Shown here piece after piece: positions 32,775 to 40,943 of a stretch of DNA of 64,000 bases. The stretch's first letter is position 1, and each line of letters begins with the position of its first letter. The notes under the pieces were generated by a model that was given only the letters and a program-made list of their open reading frames with translations, was not told the DNA's origin and ran no database searches. The position numbers and the translations under genes were made by a program. This DNA comes from Bacillota bacterium (GTDB lineage Bacteria; Bacillota; Negativicutes; Sporomusales; Sporomusaceae), in the NCBI GenBank assembly GCA_023388195.1, contig JAEWGR010000056.1, positions 10,153 to 74,152 on the forward strand, given 5' to 3'.

Positions 32775-34502
32775 ATGATGCACTTGGCTGGCTTAAATCG
32801 TAAGTTTTTACAGGATACCTGGGGCCTGATCCGCGAATACTGGTATTCGGAGGAGAAATGGCGGGCCCGGGGCCTGCTTGCCGTAATTGTAACCCTGAAC
32901 CTGACCTACGTCTATATTTTAGTGTTGATTAATAAGTGGTTTAACCGGTTTTATAATGCCCTCCAGAACTTTGACAAAGAGGAAGTTTTCAGCGCCCTCG
33001 GTGAGTTTTGTCTGCTGGCTGCCTGTTATATCATTGTTGCTGTTTATCAGCTTTACCTCCAGCAAATGCTTGAGATCAAATGGCGACGCTGGCTGACACA
33101 TAAGTATCTCAATAACTGGCTTACGAACCGGATGTACTACCGGTTGCAGCTGACTGACAGTTATACAGATAATCCTGATCAGCGGATTAGCGAGGATTTC
33201 AGATTATTTACGAGTTATACCCTGCAACTATCATTAGGCCTGTTGAAGGCAGTCGTTACCCTGGTATCATTTATTGCTATTTTATGGCAGTTGTCCGGCA
33301 CAATAGTAATCCCCTTCGGTAATCAGCAACTGGCTGTCTCCGGATATATGGTATGGGTGGCTATTGTGTATGCTGTAATTGGTACCTGGCTGACCCATAA
33401 GATCGGCAAACCTTTGGCCAGGCTTAATTTTGATCAGCAGCGCTATGAGGCAGATTTCCGGTTTAGCCTGGTACGGCTGCGGGAAAACAGTGAAAGTATT
33501 GCCTTTTATGGCGGTGAGGCCCGGGAAGAGCGTTCTTTCATCGCCCGGTTTGGTAAGGTGTTCGATAATTACTGGCAGATCATGCAGCGGCGCAAGCACC
33601 TGACCTGGTTTGCTTCCGGCTATGGGCAGATTGCAATTATTTTTCCGCTTGTGGTAGCTATGCCCCGCTATTTTGCCAAAGAGATTCAGCTTGGTGGCTT
33701 GCTGCAGACCTCTCAGGCCTTTCGTAATGTGCAGGAATCATTGTCTTATTTTGTCGACAGTTATGCCTCCATGGCCGAGTGGAAGGCTGTATCTGACCGT
33801 CTTACCGGTTTCATCGGCAGTATGCTGCAGGTAAGTCAGCTGCCTCAGAGCAATGCTGTTATTGAGGTGAGTCCTGATTCGGGCTTAGTTGTCAGCGGCT
33901 TAAACATTGATTTGCCTGATGGCCAGCGAATTCTTTCCGGCCTCAATTTGACAATTCAGGCCGGGGAGTCGCTGCTGGTTGCGGGTCCGTCCGGCAGTGG
34001 TAAAAGTACCCTCTTAAGAACTTTGTCCGGGTTATGGCCTTATGCCCAGGGCCGCATAACCATCCCGGCGGGCCATAATTTTTTGTTTTTGCCACAAAGG
34101 TCATATTTGCCATTAGGGACGCTGCGGGATACGTTATTGTACCCGGGGCTGAACCGTCAGGTAACGGATGAAGAGATCTTAGCGGCTATGTCGATGTGCA
34201 AACTTGAGGGACTAAAGGGTTATCTTGATAAAACGGAGGACTGGTCTCATATTTTATCCCTGGGGGAACAACAGCGGATTGCCTTTGTCCGGGTGCTTAT
34301 CCATCGGCCGGAATGGCTATTTATGGATGAGGCCACGTCCGCTCTGGATGAAGCCACAGAACGGCTGCTGTACGGTTTGGTGCAGGAACGCCTGGCAGGA
34401 ACTACGCTGGTTAGTGTTGGCCACAGAAATACCCTGAACAGTTATCATAAGAAGAAGCTGTCCCTTGATGGCCGGGGTCACTGGAATTTGTTGATCATGT
34501 AG
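32775..34502 (+). CDS. SbmA/BacA-like (YddA family) ABC transporter, fused permease-ATPase
   Basis: A 575-aa half-transporter. Residues 1-330 hold about six membrane segments of the ABC_membrane_2 type (NKWFNRFYNALQNFDKEEV and YTDNPDQRISEDFRLF are family motifs). The ATPase has Walker A GPSGSGKSTLLR (about 407), signature SLGEQQRIAF, Walker B LFMDEATSALDE and the H-loop VGHRN. Relatives import peptides or cobalamin-like compounds, or act in fatty-acyl export; the substrate here is unknown. The start is uncertain: ATG-ATG lie directly against AAGGG, while TTG at MAGLNRK has better spacing. It interrupts the yabE-rnmV order and has its own terminator. Confidence 0.85.
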   Translation: MMHLAGLNRKFLQDTWGLIREYWYSEEKWRARGLLAVIVTLNLTYVYILVLINKWFNRFYNALQNFDKEEVFSALGEFCLLAACYIIVAVYQLYLQQMLEIKWRRWLTHKYLNNWLTNRMYYRLQLTDSYTDNPDQRISEDFRLFTSYTLQLSLGLLKAVVTLVSFIAILWQLSGTIVIPFGNQQLAVSGYMVWVAIVYAVIGTWLTHKIGKPLARLNFDQQRYEADFRFSLVRLRENSESIAFYGGEAREERSFIARFGKVFDNYWQIMQRRKHLTWFASGYGQIAIIFPLVVAMPRYFAKEIQLGGLLQTSQAFRNVQESLSYFVDSYASMAEWKAVSDRLTGFIGSMLQVSQLPQSNAVIEVSPDSGLVVSGLNIDLPDGQRILSGLNLTIQAGESLLVAGPSGSGKSTLLRTLSGLWPYAQGRITIPAGHNFLFLPQRSYLPLGTLRDTLLYPGLNRQVTDEEILAAMSMCKLEGLKGYLDKTEDWSHILSLGEQQRIAFVRVLIHRPEWLFMDEATSALDEATERLLYGLVQERLAGTTLVSVGHRNTLNSYHKKKLSLDGRGHWNLLIM

Positions 34503-34512
34503 CCCGCAGATA

Positions 34513-34545
34513 GGAATAAAACCGCCTGACCGGCGGTTTTATTCC
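34513..34545 (+). terminator. terminator of the ABC transporter
   Basis: GGAATAAAACCGCC pairs perfectly over 14 bp with GGCGGTTTTATTCC around a 5-nt loop. Confidence 0.8.
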
Positions 34546-34636
34546 CGTATCGACGGCTTTGTTTACAGGCGATATAGATAAAAAAACGTCAAATGTGATA
34601 AGATAGTCATATCGTACAGGTAATGGGGTAGATTAG

Positions 34637-35206
34637 ATGATAAAAGAAGTAATAGTGGTTGAAGGCAAGCAGGACATTGCTGCGGTCAAACGGGCTGTTG
34701 CTGCTGAATGTATTGCTACAGAAGGATTCAATTTATTGCCGCGCTGCTTAAGCCGGATTGAACAGGCTTATCAAAAAAGGGGTATTATTATTCTAACCGA
34801 TCCTGACAGTGCCGGGGAGCGGATCAGAAAGTTTTTATCAGAACGATTTCCTGAGGCCAGGCACGCTTTTGTACCCCGGGAGCAGGCGAATGCCAATAAT
34901 GATATCGGTATTGAACAGGCTGCACCGGCGGCCATCAGGGACGCGCTGAGTAAAGTCCGCCTCCATGAATGGGAGCCAACCGGTGAATTTACCTGGCAGG
35001 ATATTATGGCTGCCGGTTTAAATGGTGTGCCGGACGCTGCCGGCCGGCGGGCTGCGGTGGGGGAAAGCTTGGGTATAGGGTATGCGAATGCTAAGAGCTT
35101 TCTGTACAGACTCAATCATTATGGGGTCAGCCGGGCTGAATTTATGACAGCAACAACCGGATTGGCGGCCGCGGCCAGGCAAAACAGCGGTGTGGAGGAA
35201 GAGTAA
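34637..35206 (+). CDS. rnmV: ribonuclease M5
   Basis: A 189-aa TOPRIM-domain nuclease: the catalytic Glu in VVEGKQD (residues 7-13) and the DPDSAGE motif near residue 56. RNase M5 matures 5S rRNA in Gram-positive bacteria. It precedes ksgA as in Bacillus, separated by one base. The leader has a weak site (GGGGTAGATTAG). Confidence 0.93.
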   Translation: MIKEVIVVEGKQDIAAVKRAVAAECIATEGFNLLPRCLSRIEQAYQKRGIIILTDPDSAGERIRKFLSERFPEARHAFVPREQANANNDIGIEQAAPAAIRDALSKVRLHEWEPTGEFTWQDIMAAGLNGVPDAAGRRAAVGESLGIGYANAKSFLYRLNHYGVSRAEFMTATTGLAAAARQNSGVEEE

Positions 35207-35207
35207 T

Positions 35208-36065
35208 ATGGCGATAAAACCGTGCATTGCACAAAAAGACGTAACGTTACATATCTTAAAAACCTTCGGCATTCATATGAGCAAGCGGTTGGGACAAAAC
35301 TTTCTGATTGACAGTAATGTTGTGGACGGTATTGTGGCCGCAGCCAAAATAACAGCAGGTGATGCCGTACTGGAAATCGGCCCGGGGATCGGCACCCTGA
35401 CCCAGGGACTGGCCGAAGCCGGGGCTGCAGTTACAGCGGTGGAGCTGGACCGGCGCCTGTTGGATGTACTGGCTAAAACGCTGGATGGGTATGATAATGT
35501 CAAAGTAATACAGGGCGACATATTGAAAATCGACATTTCCCGGGAAATTACCCAGGAAAAGTACAAAGTTGTTGCTAATTTGCCTTATTATATTACAACC
35601 CCGATTATTATGAAGTTCCTGGAGGAACGTTTGCCAGTCGACATCCTGGTGACTATGGTGCAAAAAGAGGTAGCCGAGCGTATGGTTGCTGCTCCGGGCG
35701 GAAAAGACTATGGGTCCTTGTCGGTAGCCGTGCAGTATTACACTCAGCCTGAAATTATGTTTTTAGTGCCGCCCCGGGCGTTTATTCCGGCCCCGGCCGT
35801 AGAATCTGCGGTTATCCGCTGTACTGTGAGGCCAGAGCCGCCGGTACAAGTCAGCAGTGAAAAAATGTTTTTCCGGGTGGTCAAAGCAGCCTTCGCCCAG
35901 CGCCGAAAAACTCTGGCTAACAGCCTGAAGGCCGGTGGGCTTGATAAGGAAAATCTTATTCAGGTATTAGAGCAGGCCGGGGTTGACGGCCGGCGACGGG
36001 GCGAGCAGTTGTCGCTTGCGGAATTTGCTGCTGTCGCCAATGCCTGGACAAATCTTAAACAATAA
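35208..36065 (+). CDS. ksgA: 16S rRNA dimethyladenosine transferase
   Basis: A 285-aa rRNA methyltransferase. It has KRLGQNFLIDSNVVDGIV, motif I EIGPGIGTLTQGLAE, the catalytic NLPYY motif (about residue 123) and the C-terminal helical domain with KAAFAQRRKTLANSL. It dimethylates A1518 and A1519 in the 30S subunit. ATG at 35208 is preceded by GGAGGAAGAG; an in-frame start inside rnmV lacks a site. Confidence 0.95.
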   Translation: MAIKPCIAQKDVTLHILKTFGIHMSKRLGQNFLIDSNVVDGIVAAAKITAGDAVLEIGPGIGTLTQGLAEAGAAVTAVELDRRLLDVLAKTLDGYDNVKVIQGDILKIDISREITQEKYKVVANLPYYITTPIIMKFLEERLPVDILVTMVQKEVAERMVAAPGGKDYGSLSVAVQYYTQPEIMFLVPPRAFIPAPAVESAVIRCTVRPEPPVQVSSEKMFFRVVKAAFAQRRKTLANSLKAGGLDKENLIQVLEQAGVDGRRRGEQLSLAEFAAVANAWTNLKQ

Positions 36066-36072
36066 AAACTGG

Positions 36073-36102
36073 AAGCCCTGCTCATTTCGAGCAGGGCTTT
36101 TC
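36073..36102. terminator. terminator of ksgA, overlapping the end of the convergent gene
   Basis: AAGCCCTGCTC and GAGCAGGGCTT form an 11-bp stem with a 5-nt loop and a TTTTCG tail. The hairpin includes the stop codon and last codons of the minus-strand glycosyltransferase, and it reads CCAGTTTTTA after the stem in the other direction. Confidence 0.85.
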
Positions 36103-36888
36103 GCTTAAAAACAGGTCTAATAGGTCAAAACGGCGTTCAATATGGTACCCTAAATAGGTTTTGGTTTGCCATTGGCGGTTGCGGCTCTGGTCATGGAACG
36201 CGGCAATGGCTTCAAGGCAGTCACCGACAATGGTATCAATGATCTTGTTGGTATGAATTTGGTTTTTTACCGATGAACCCAGACGGTAGTGCGGAATTGT
36301 TGTTGCTATATCAATTTTTAGTTTATTGAGGCGTGCGAGTGCCATTGTGACCGGGGGAACAGCCAGCTCGCGCAAAGAAATTGTTTCCAGCAGGCGGCGT
36401 GAGACTGCATGCGGCCCATGGGCCGGACTGGCTAGATTTATTTTTTTGTCTAATCCTAGCTCTTTATTGAGGTTTAGCCGCCACTGGAACGTTGGATTGT
36501 AGCGCTCAATATGGCGCGGTGGCGATGGATAACAGTTTGTTAGTGCCATATCCATATGTTTTAATAATACACCGTCGACCAGTTCCATCAAGTTTTCATT
36601 AAAGGTGCCTACCATGTCGCCGTCCACAAAGACGACAACGTCGCTACCCAGAGCCAAAGCCGCTTTAGCACCTACGGCGCGGGGCGTGTCAATTCCTAAA
36701 CATTCGTGAAAATAGATAATCTGCAGTTTAGGGAGACGCATCGCTAACGCTTCACGCATTGTACTGTCCTTTGATCCGTTTGCCACCAGAATAATGTGAT
36801 CAATCGGTAAAGTTCCCAGATTCTGCAATACAGTAGTAATGCGGCCTCCTTCGTTTTTGGCCGGTACGACCACGCAAATCACGTCCAT
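36082..36888 (-). CDS. family 2 glycosyltransferase
   Basis: A 268-aa GT-A fold protein: VVVPAKNEGGRITTVLQNL at the start, VANGSKDST around residue 40, and the metal-binding DGD of VVFVDGDMVG near residue 85. The fold is cytosolic with no membrane segment. The acceptor is unknown. The start is uncertain: ATG at 36888 is only 2 nt from GAGG, and GTG at 36882 has better spacing. It runs divergently from yabG, which may place it in spore or envelope polysaccharide synthesis, but that is only context. Confidence 0.75.
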   Translation of the reverse strand: MDVICVVVPAKNEGGRITTVLQNLGTLPIDHIILVANGSKDSTMREALAMRLPKLQIIYFHECLGIDTPRAVGAKAALALGSDVVVFVDGDMVGTFNENLMELVDGVLLKHMDMALTNCYPSPPRHIERYNPTFQWRLNLNKELGLDKKINLASPAHGPHAVSRRLLETISLRELAVPPVTMALARLNKLKIDIATTIPHYRLGSSVKNQIHTNKIIDTIVGDCLEAIAAFHDQSRNRQWQTKTYLGYHIERRFDLLDLFLSEKPCSK

Positions 36889-36947
36889 CACCTCGGAGTA
36901 AGCATGCGTGTGCTGTGCTATCAGATAAAGCGGTCTCCACGGGGGCT

Positions 36948-36964
36948 CACTATAGTATATAGTG
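36948..36964. promoter_or_regulatory. short palindrome between divergent glycosyltransferase and yabG
   Basis: CACTATA-GTA-TATAGTG, a perfect 7-bp inverted repeat, lies about 60 bp before the glycosyltransferase and 105 bp before yabG. It may be an operator or overlapping promoter; no protein is assigned. Confidence 0.35.
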
Positions 36965-37069
36965 GGGATTAGGCGTTTGCTACTGCACCGGCAAGGATAA
37001 TTTTGTGGCACTTATGATCGACGACACATAGTATGTAATAGTTACAGCGTTAGCTAAGGGGGGGAGTAC

Positions 37070-37945
37070 ATGGACATTCAAGTCGGCGATCTGGTCGTCA
37101 GAAAGTCTCATGGCGGCGATATAGTTTTTAAAGTAACAGATGTGTTCGAAGATGATGCCCGGAATATTCATTGTGTTTTAAAAGGACTGCACCTTAGGTT
37201 AATAGCCGATTCGCCGATAGATGATTTAATGCCAATAGAAGCCGAACATCTGCGCAATGAAATTGTGCGTATGGAAGGTATGCATAATGATACGCTGAGA
37301 CGGGTGTTAATGCGCCGCAGTCGTGAACGCGAGCAAGTTGAGTTAAGGCGCTCGGAGGTAAGCAAGAAGTTTACTTTTTTCGATTTGCCGGGCCGGGTTT
37401 TACATCTGGACGGTGATGAAGAATACCTGAGAATGTGCCTGAAAACATATAGTCAGCTTAATATTCAGGCCGAGGGGCGCTGGGTGGAAGAAAGCAAACA
37501 GGCGGAAGTGCTTGTTGATTTATTGGAAGAATTCAGACCGGATATTTTAGTGCTTACCGGTCACGATGCCTTGACCGGGAATGGTAAAAAAGATTTCGCC
37601 GATATTAATAATTACCGGAATTCAAAACATTTTATAGCCGCTGTTAAAAAAGCCAGAGTATTTGAGCCTTCCCGTGATGATCTGGTCATTTTTGCCGGTG
37701 CCTGTCAATCCCATTTTGAAGCTATATTATCATCAGGTGCCAATTTTGCCAGTTCACCTAACCGCATTTTCATTCATGCGTATGACCCGGTCTTCATTGC
37801 CGAGAAAGTAGCATTCACTCCGATTAACAAAACTGTTGAAGTGAGTGATGCGATTACTGCTTCCGTCACCGGGATTGACGGTGTAGGCGGTCTGGAAACA
37901 AGAGGGAAATTCAGGCTGGGCATGCCGAAGACACCGATTAAATAA
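37070..37945 (+). CDS. yabG: sporulation-specific protease YabG
   Basis: A 291-aa protein. The N-terminal QVGDLVVRKSHGGDIVFKV is followed by the protease domain: LHLDGDEEYL, VLTGHDAL (candidate catalytic His) and FAGACQSHFEAILSSGANFA (candidate catalytic Cys). YabG is a mother-cell (sigma-K in Bacillus) protease that trims coat proteins and, in Clostridioides, processes germination proteins. Its presence is strong evidence for endospore formation. GGGGGGAG precedes the ATG. A weak sigma-K-like pattern (AC at 37010, CATAGTATG at 37027) may be its promoter. Confidence 0.95.
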   Translation: MDIQVGDLVVRKSHGGDIVFKVTDVFEDDARNIHCVLKGLHLRLIADSPIDDLMPIEAEHLRNEIVRMEGMHNDTLRRVLMRRSREREQVELRRSEVSKKFTFFDLPGRVLHLDGDEEYLRMCLKTYSQLNIQAEGRWVEESKQAEVLVDLLEEFRPDILVLTGHDALTGNGKKDFADINNYRNSKHFIAAVKKARVFEPSRDDLVIFAGACQSHFEAILSSGANFASSPNRIFIHAYDPVFIAEKVAFTPINKTVEVSDAITASVTGIDGVGGLETRGKFRLGMPKTPIK

Positions 37946-37947
37946 TG

Positions 37948-37982
37948 CTAAAAAATACGCCTTTACCAGGCGTATTTTTTAG
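37948..37982 (+). terminator. terminator of yabG
   Basis: CTAAAAAATACGCCT pairs perfectly with AGGCGTATTTTTTAG around TTACC. Confidence 0.9.
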
Positions 37983-37986
37983 TCTG

Positions 37987-38091
37987 CGGGAATTTGTAAC
38001 TAGATTCTGTGGACATAAGAACGCCTATACCCTACGGGGACAGACGGCCTCCTTCGGCATCCTGAGGGATTTGGCAAATACCCAGCTTTTT
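37987..38091 (+). repeat. dispersed intergenic element, copy B
   Basis: It reads GGGAATTTGTAACTAGATTC, then TGTGGACATAAGAACG (identical to copy A over 19 nt from ATTCTG), CTATACCCTACGGGGACAG, GCATCCTGAGGGATTTGGCA and a degenerate 3' hairpin ending AGCTTTTT. It sits directly after the yabG terminator. The remaining 38092-38180 shows only the leader of the methyltransferase gene. Confidence 0.65.
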
Positions 38092-38180
38092 ATGCTATCG
38101 TTTCGGCAAATTACTGGCAGTTAAAGGAAAGAGGTTTGTTTTCAGCGAAATATAACTAAAGAAGTAAGCCTGGAGGCGCT

Positions 38181-39950
38181 ATGGTGTTGAAAGCTGAGAA
38201 ACGTCAAACCAGTCGGTCAGCCTGTAAAGCTACCGGGGTTTTTTATACGCCGGAACCTATTGTTAACTATATTCTCGAACATACCCTGGCCAAACACGAT
38301 GTTGTGACTAACCCGGCCCCGCGGGTATTAGATCCGGCCTGTGGCTCCGGCAACTTTCTGGTAGCAGCCTATGACCTTTTATGGATAAAATTCACTACTA
38401 ACCTTGCGCTGCTCAGGCGGCGCTATGGCCGGCACCAGTATACTGTCAAAAATGGTAATAGCGAAACACGACTCACCGGTATCCAGTATTGGCAACCGGA
38501 AAATCTCCCCTATCACATTATCCGCAGTTGTTTATATGGGGCTGATGTGGATGCGGATGCCGTTGCGGCGGCCAGAATCCGCCTGGCAGAAAAAGGGGCC
38601 GGCACGGTAGTAGTTGCAGAAGATCAATTGCTGGTTTGCGACAGCCTGATCAAGTGGGAGAGGCCTGAACAGGCTGATAATTATGACCCCCAAAGCTCGC
38701 AATCTAAGCTTGCGGCCCGATTCTGGGGGCAAGAGTTTGATTATATTGTGGGTAATCCGCCGTATATAAGTTTTGGGTTAAACCGGGTAGGAAAAATGCC
38801 GGTAGATCAGGCCGAGTATTTAAGGCGTAATTATCCGCATTCGGCTCAGTATAAGCTCAGCTACTATGCTATTTTTTTTGAAAGAAGTATTCAAGCATTA
38901 AAAACCGGCGGTTACCTGGGTTTTATTACTCCTGACAGCTACCTGCTCGGGCGTTATTATTCCAAAATTCGTGAATACATCATGAAAACATGCTCGATCC
39001 AGGCTATCAGCCTGGTAAGGAGCAAGTTATTCACCGGTGTTCTGGTAGGCATTCCGGCTATTACTATTCTAAAGAAGGTTACCCAGGATATAGCCGGAAC
39101 TGAGGTAACAATCAGTAAAATTGACAACAGCGGGATCAGCATAGACACATATCAGTATGAGCAACAGTATTTTTCGCGGCAGGTGTATAACCGGTTCCGC
39201 TTATTTTTCCACGCTACCGATAAGATACTGATCGACAAGATCGAACAAGCACCGTACCTGTTTAAGGATCTCACCAAAACCAGGACTGGAATGCGTTCAT
39301 TAACCACGCAGGCAGATATCAAAGGCAAAACTAAGCTAGGGCCTACATGGCAGCGGGGGCTAATATCCTCAGGTCAGGTACTGCCATTCTGTCTCAACTA
39401 TCAGGGTGACTGGCTTGACATAAACCCGGATAAGCTGAATAAAGGCGGCTGGAACGCCGCGGTTATAGCCGGACCCAAAATTGTTTTGCGTCAGACAGGT
39501 GATAGCTTAATCGCCACAATTGACAGATCAGGTTTATATCATTTAAATAATATTCATTCCCTGGTGCCCTCCCGGGAAGGGGTTAGTCTGGAATTCCTGG
39601 CATGTATTCTTAATTCCAAGTTGATGAACTATTACTATCATACGATAACCTTAGAAAAAGGCCGGCCTATGGCGCAAGTGGATATTGAAACTGTCGAGAA
39701 GCTGCCCTTAGTGACACATCCTCATTATATGGATAAATTGGAAAAGCTGGGATTAAAGCTGACCCAGCTGTCAAACTCAGTCTGCTGCAACAGCCTGGAA
39801 CGGCGTAATGAGACCGGGGCGATCAGCGAATTAACGGCATTGTTCAATGAAATGAATGCATTGGTGTACAGTTTGTACGGTTTGTCGGACAGTGAAATTG
39901 GCTATATCGAGCAGGCTGAAATTAATATGGAAAAATTTTATAAAAAATGA
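38181..39950 (+). CDS. orphan N6-adenine DNA methyltransferase (Eco57I/TaqI-like)
   Basis: A 589-aa enzyme. Residues 1-280 are the methyltransferase domain: TGVFYTPEPIVNYIL, motif I DPACGSGNFLVAAYDLL (about 50-66), YGADVDADAVAAARI, and catalytic NPPY in IVGNPPYISFG (about 192). The C-terminal 300 residues (LKDLTKTRTGMRS, RPMAQVDIETVEKLPL) are a TaqI-like target-recognition domain. No endonuclease domain or neighbour is present, so it is a solitary methyltransferase, in size and layout like CamA of Clostridioides difficile, which affects sporulation. Orthology to CamA is not shown. CTGGAGGCGCT precedes the ATG. Confidence 0.85.
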   Translation: MVLKAEKRQTSRSACKATGVFYTPEPIVNYILEHTLAKHDVVTNPAPRVLDPACGSGNFLVAAYDLLWIKFTTNLALLRRRYGRHQYTVKNGNSETRLTGIQYWQPENLPYHIIRSCLYGADVDADAVAAARIRLAEKGAGTVVVAEDQLLVCDSLIKWERPEQADNYDPQSSQSKLAARFWGQEFDYIVGNPPYISFGLNRVGKMPVDQAEYLRRNYPHSAQYKLSYYAIFFERSIQALKTGGYLGFITPDSYLLGRYYSKIREYIMKTCSIQAISLVRSKLFTGVLVGIPAITILKKVTQDIAGTEVTISKIDNSGISIDTYQYEQQYFSRQVYNRFRLFFHATDKILIDKIEQAPYLFKDLTKTRTGMRSLTTQADIKGKTKLGPTWQRGLISSGQVLPFCLNYQGDWLDINPDKLNKGGWNAAVIAGPKIVLRQTGDSLIATIDRSGLYHLNNIHSLVPSREGVSLEFLACILNSKLMNYYYHTITLEKGRPMAQVDIETVEKLPLVTHPHYMDKLEKLGLKLTQLSNSVCCNSLERRNETGAISELTALFNEMNALVYSLYGLSDSEIGYIEQAEINMEKFYKK

Positions 39951-39958
39951 GGATAAGG

Positions 39959-39991
39959 CAGGAGAGAACATCAGGCGGACGTCCTCTCCTG
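39959..39991. terminator. candidate bidirectional terminator hairpin
   Basis: CAGGAGAG and CTCTCCTG form an 8-bp stem with a 17-nt loop between the methyltransferase and a convergent small gene. No T-run follows. Confidence 0.4.
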
Positions 39992-40001
39992 TACTGGGAA
40001 A

Positions 40002-40172
40002 CTATTGTTTAGGGTGGGTTTCGGCAGCTTTAGCGGCAGATATAATAGTGGCAGCTTTTTTGTTAGTCAAATTGTCGGTGTCTTTGCCGCCATAAGGGCC
40101 TTGTTGTCCCTGCGGTTGACCGAAGGGCCCATGTTTTGATTCGGCGTTATTATCATAAATTTTACACATCAT
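40002..40172 (-). CDS. small unknown protein, 56 aa
   Basis: An open frame beginning MMCKIYDNNAESKHGPFGQP, then Gln/Gly-rich (QGQQGPYGGKD) and ending in an Ala/Lys helix (KKAATIISAAKAAETHPKQ). AGGAGGTG lies 7 nt before the ATG, a near-perfect ribosome site, which is why I call it a gene despite its length. I do not recognise the family. Its place beside a Cys-rich protein and SPOCS proteins, downstream of yabG, suggests a spore or coat role, but that is inference only. Confidence 0.6.
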   Translation of the reverse strand: MMCKIYDNNAESKHGPFGQPQGQQGPYGGKDTDNLTNKKAATIISAAKAAETHPKQ

Positions 40173-40282
40173 ACATCACCTCCTGGTGATAGTGTTTCCT
40201 TAACTGTTTGTTTCGCGCCTGGTAATTTTAGTTGCTGAAGTTATATGTTTCAAAATATAAACGGTTAGCAGCCTGTGACAGT

Positions 40283-40315
40283 AAAAACCCGCGCTTCAAC
40301 AAAGCGCGGGTTTTT
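40283..40315 (-). terminator. terminator of the Cys-rich protein gene
   Basis: AAAAACCCGCGCTT pairs perfectly with AAGCGCGGGTTTTT around a 5-nt loop. It can act in both directions; only the minus-strand gene ends next to it. Confidence 0.9.
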
Positions 40316-40323
40316 GTAGATAA

Positions 40324-40602
40324 CTACATGCACTTGGGGCAGCCGCCGCGGTGCTCGTGATAGTCGAATTCATAGCCACAGTATGGGCATAGTTTAAACA
40401 GGCGGTAGGTGCAAATCCGGTATAATTTATAGTAGCACTTATAGGTCTTGACACATTCTTTAGTGGTCTGGCATTTCATTTTGGGGGTATAACAGGGTTC
40501 CATGTCCTGGCACTCATCCATATCGCACTTATCATATTTGTCCTCACAGCCGCATTTGTCGTCGTCGCATTTCCAGTGGGGGTATTTTTTATAACTTTTC
40601 AT
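40324..40602 (-). CDS. small cysteine-rich protein, probable spore-associated or metal-binding
   Basis: A 92-aa protein with 14 cysteines. The N-terminal half is acidic with spaced cysteines (KCDDDKCGCEDKYDKCDMDE). The middle is basic and aromatic (YKCYYKLYRICTYRLFKLC), and the C-terminus is a zinc-ribbon-like pair of CPYC and CPKC. There is no signal peptide. TAAGGAGGT precedes the ATG. I do not recognise a named family; similar Tyr/Cys-rich proteins are known in spore coats. It has its own terminator. Confidence 0.75.
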   Translation of the reverse strand: MKSYKKYPHWKCDDDKCGCEDKYDKCDMDECQDMEPCYTPKMKCQTTKECVKTYKCYYKLYRICTYRLFKLCPYCGYEFDYHEHRGGCPKCM

Positions 40603-40691
40603 TAAAATATAACCTCCTTATATTTGAGAGATAAGTCGTTTTACCTGTAAGGCAGAACAACATCCTGCTATATACTATGAAGAATACGGAG

Positions 40692-40727
40692 AGAATGTTA
40701 TGTTGATTTATGCATAACATTCTTTTT
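40692..40727 (+). terminator. orphan terminator-like hairpin
   Basis: AGAATGTTATG and CATAACATTCT form a perfect 11-bp stem with a 10-nt loop, followed by TTTTTC. No plus-strand gene ends upstream of it: 40603-40690 lies behind the start of a minus-strand gene. It may end a small RNA or serve as an operator. The rest of 40603-40943 holds no recognised feature apart from the ribosome site AAGGGGGGAA of the next gene. Confidence 0.5.
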
Positions 40728-40943
40728 CATTAGGAATTAGCGAGGGCAGCAGCTCATTGCACTACAGGGTAAATGCATTTATCAGTACTGTTTTAGAAGC
40801 ATAGCTCATAGTAATAAGTAGGATGTGCCTGCAGCTAATAGCTTTTGATAGGGGTTGCTGTCCTTTGCCGTTTTTTAGTTTTTTGTCACATAAAAATTAG
40901 AGCAGGCATATATATAACTAGAATATAAAAGGGGGGAATCTGC

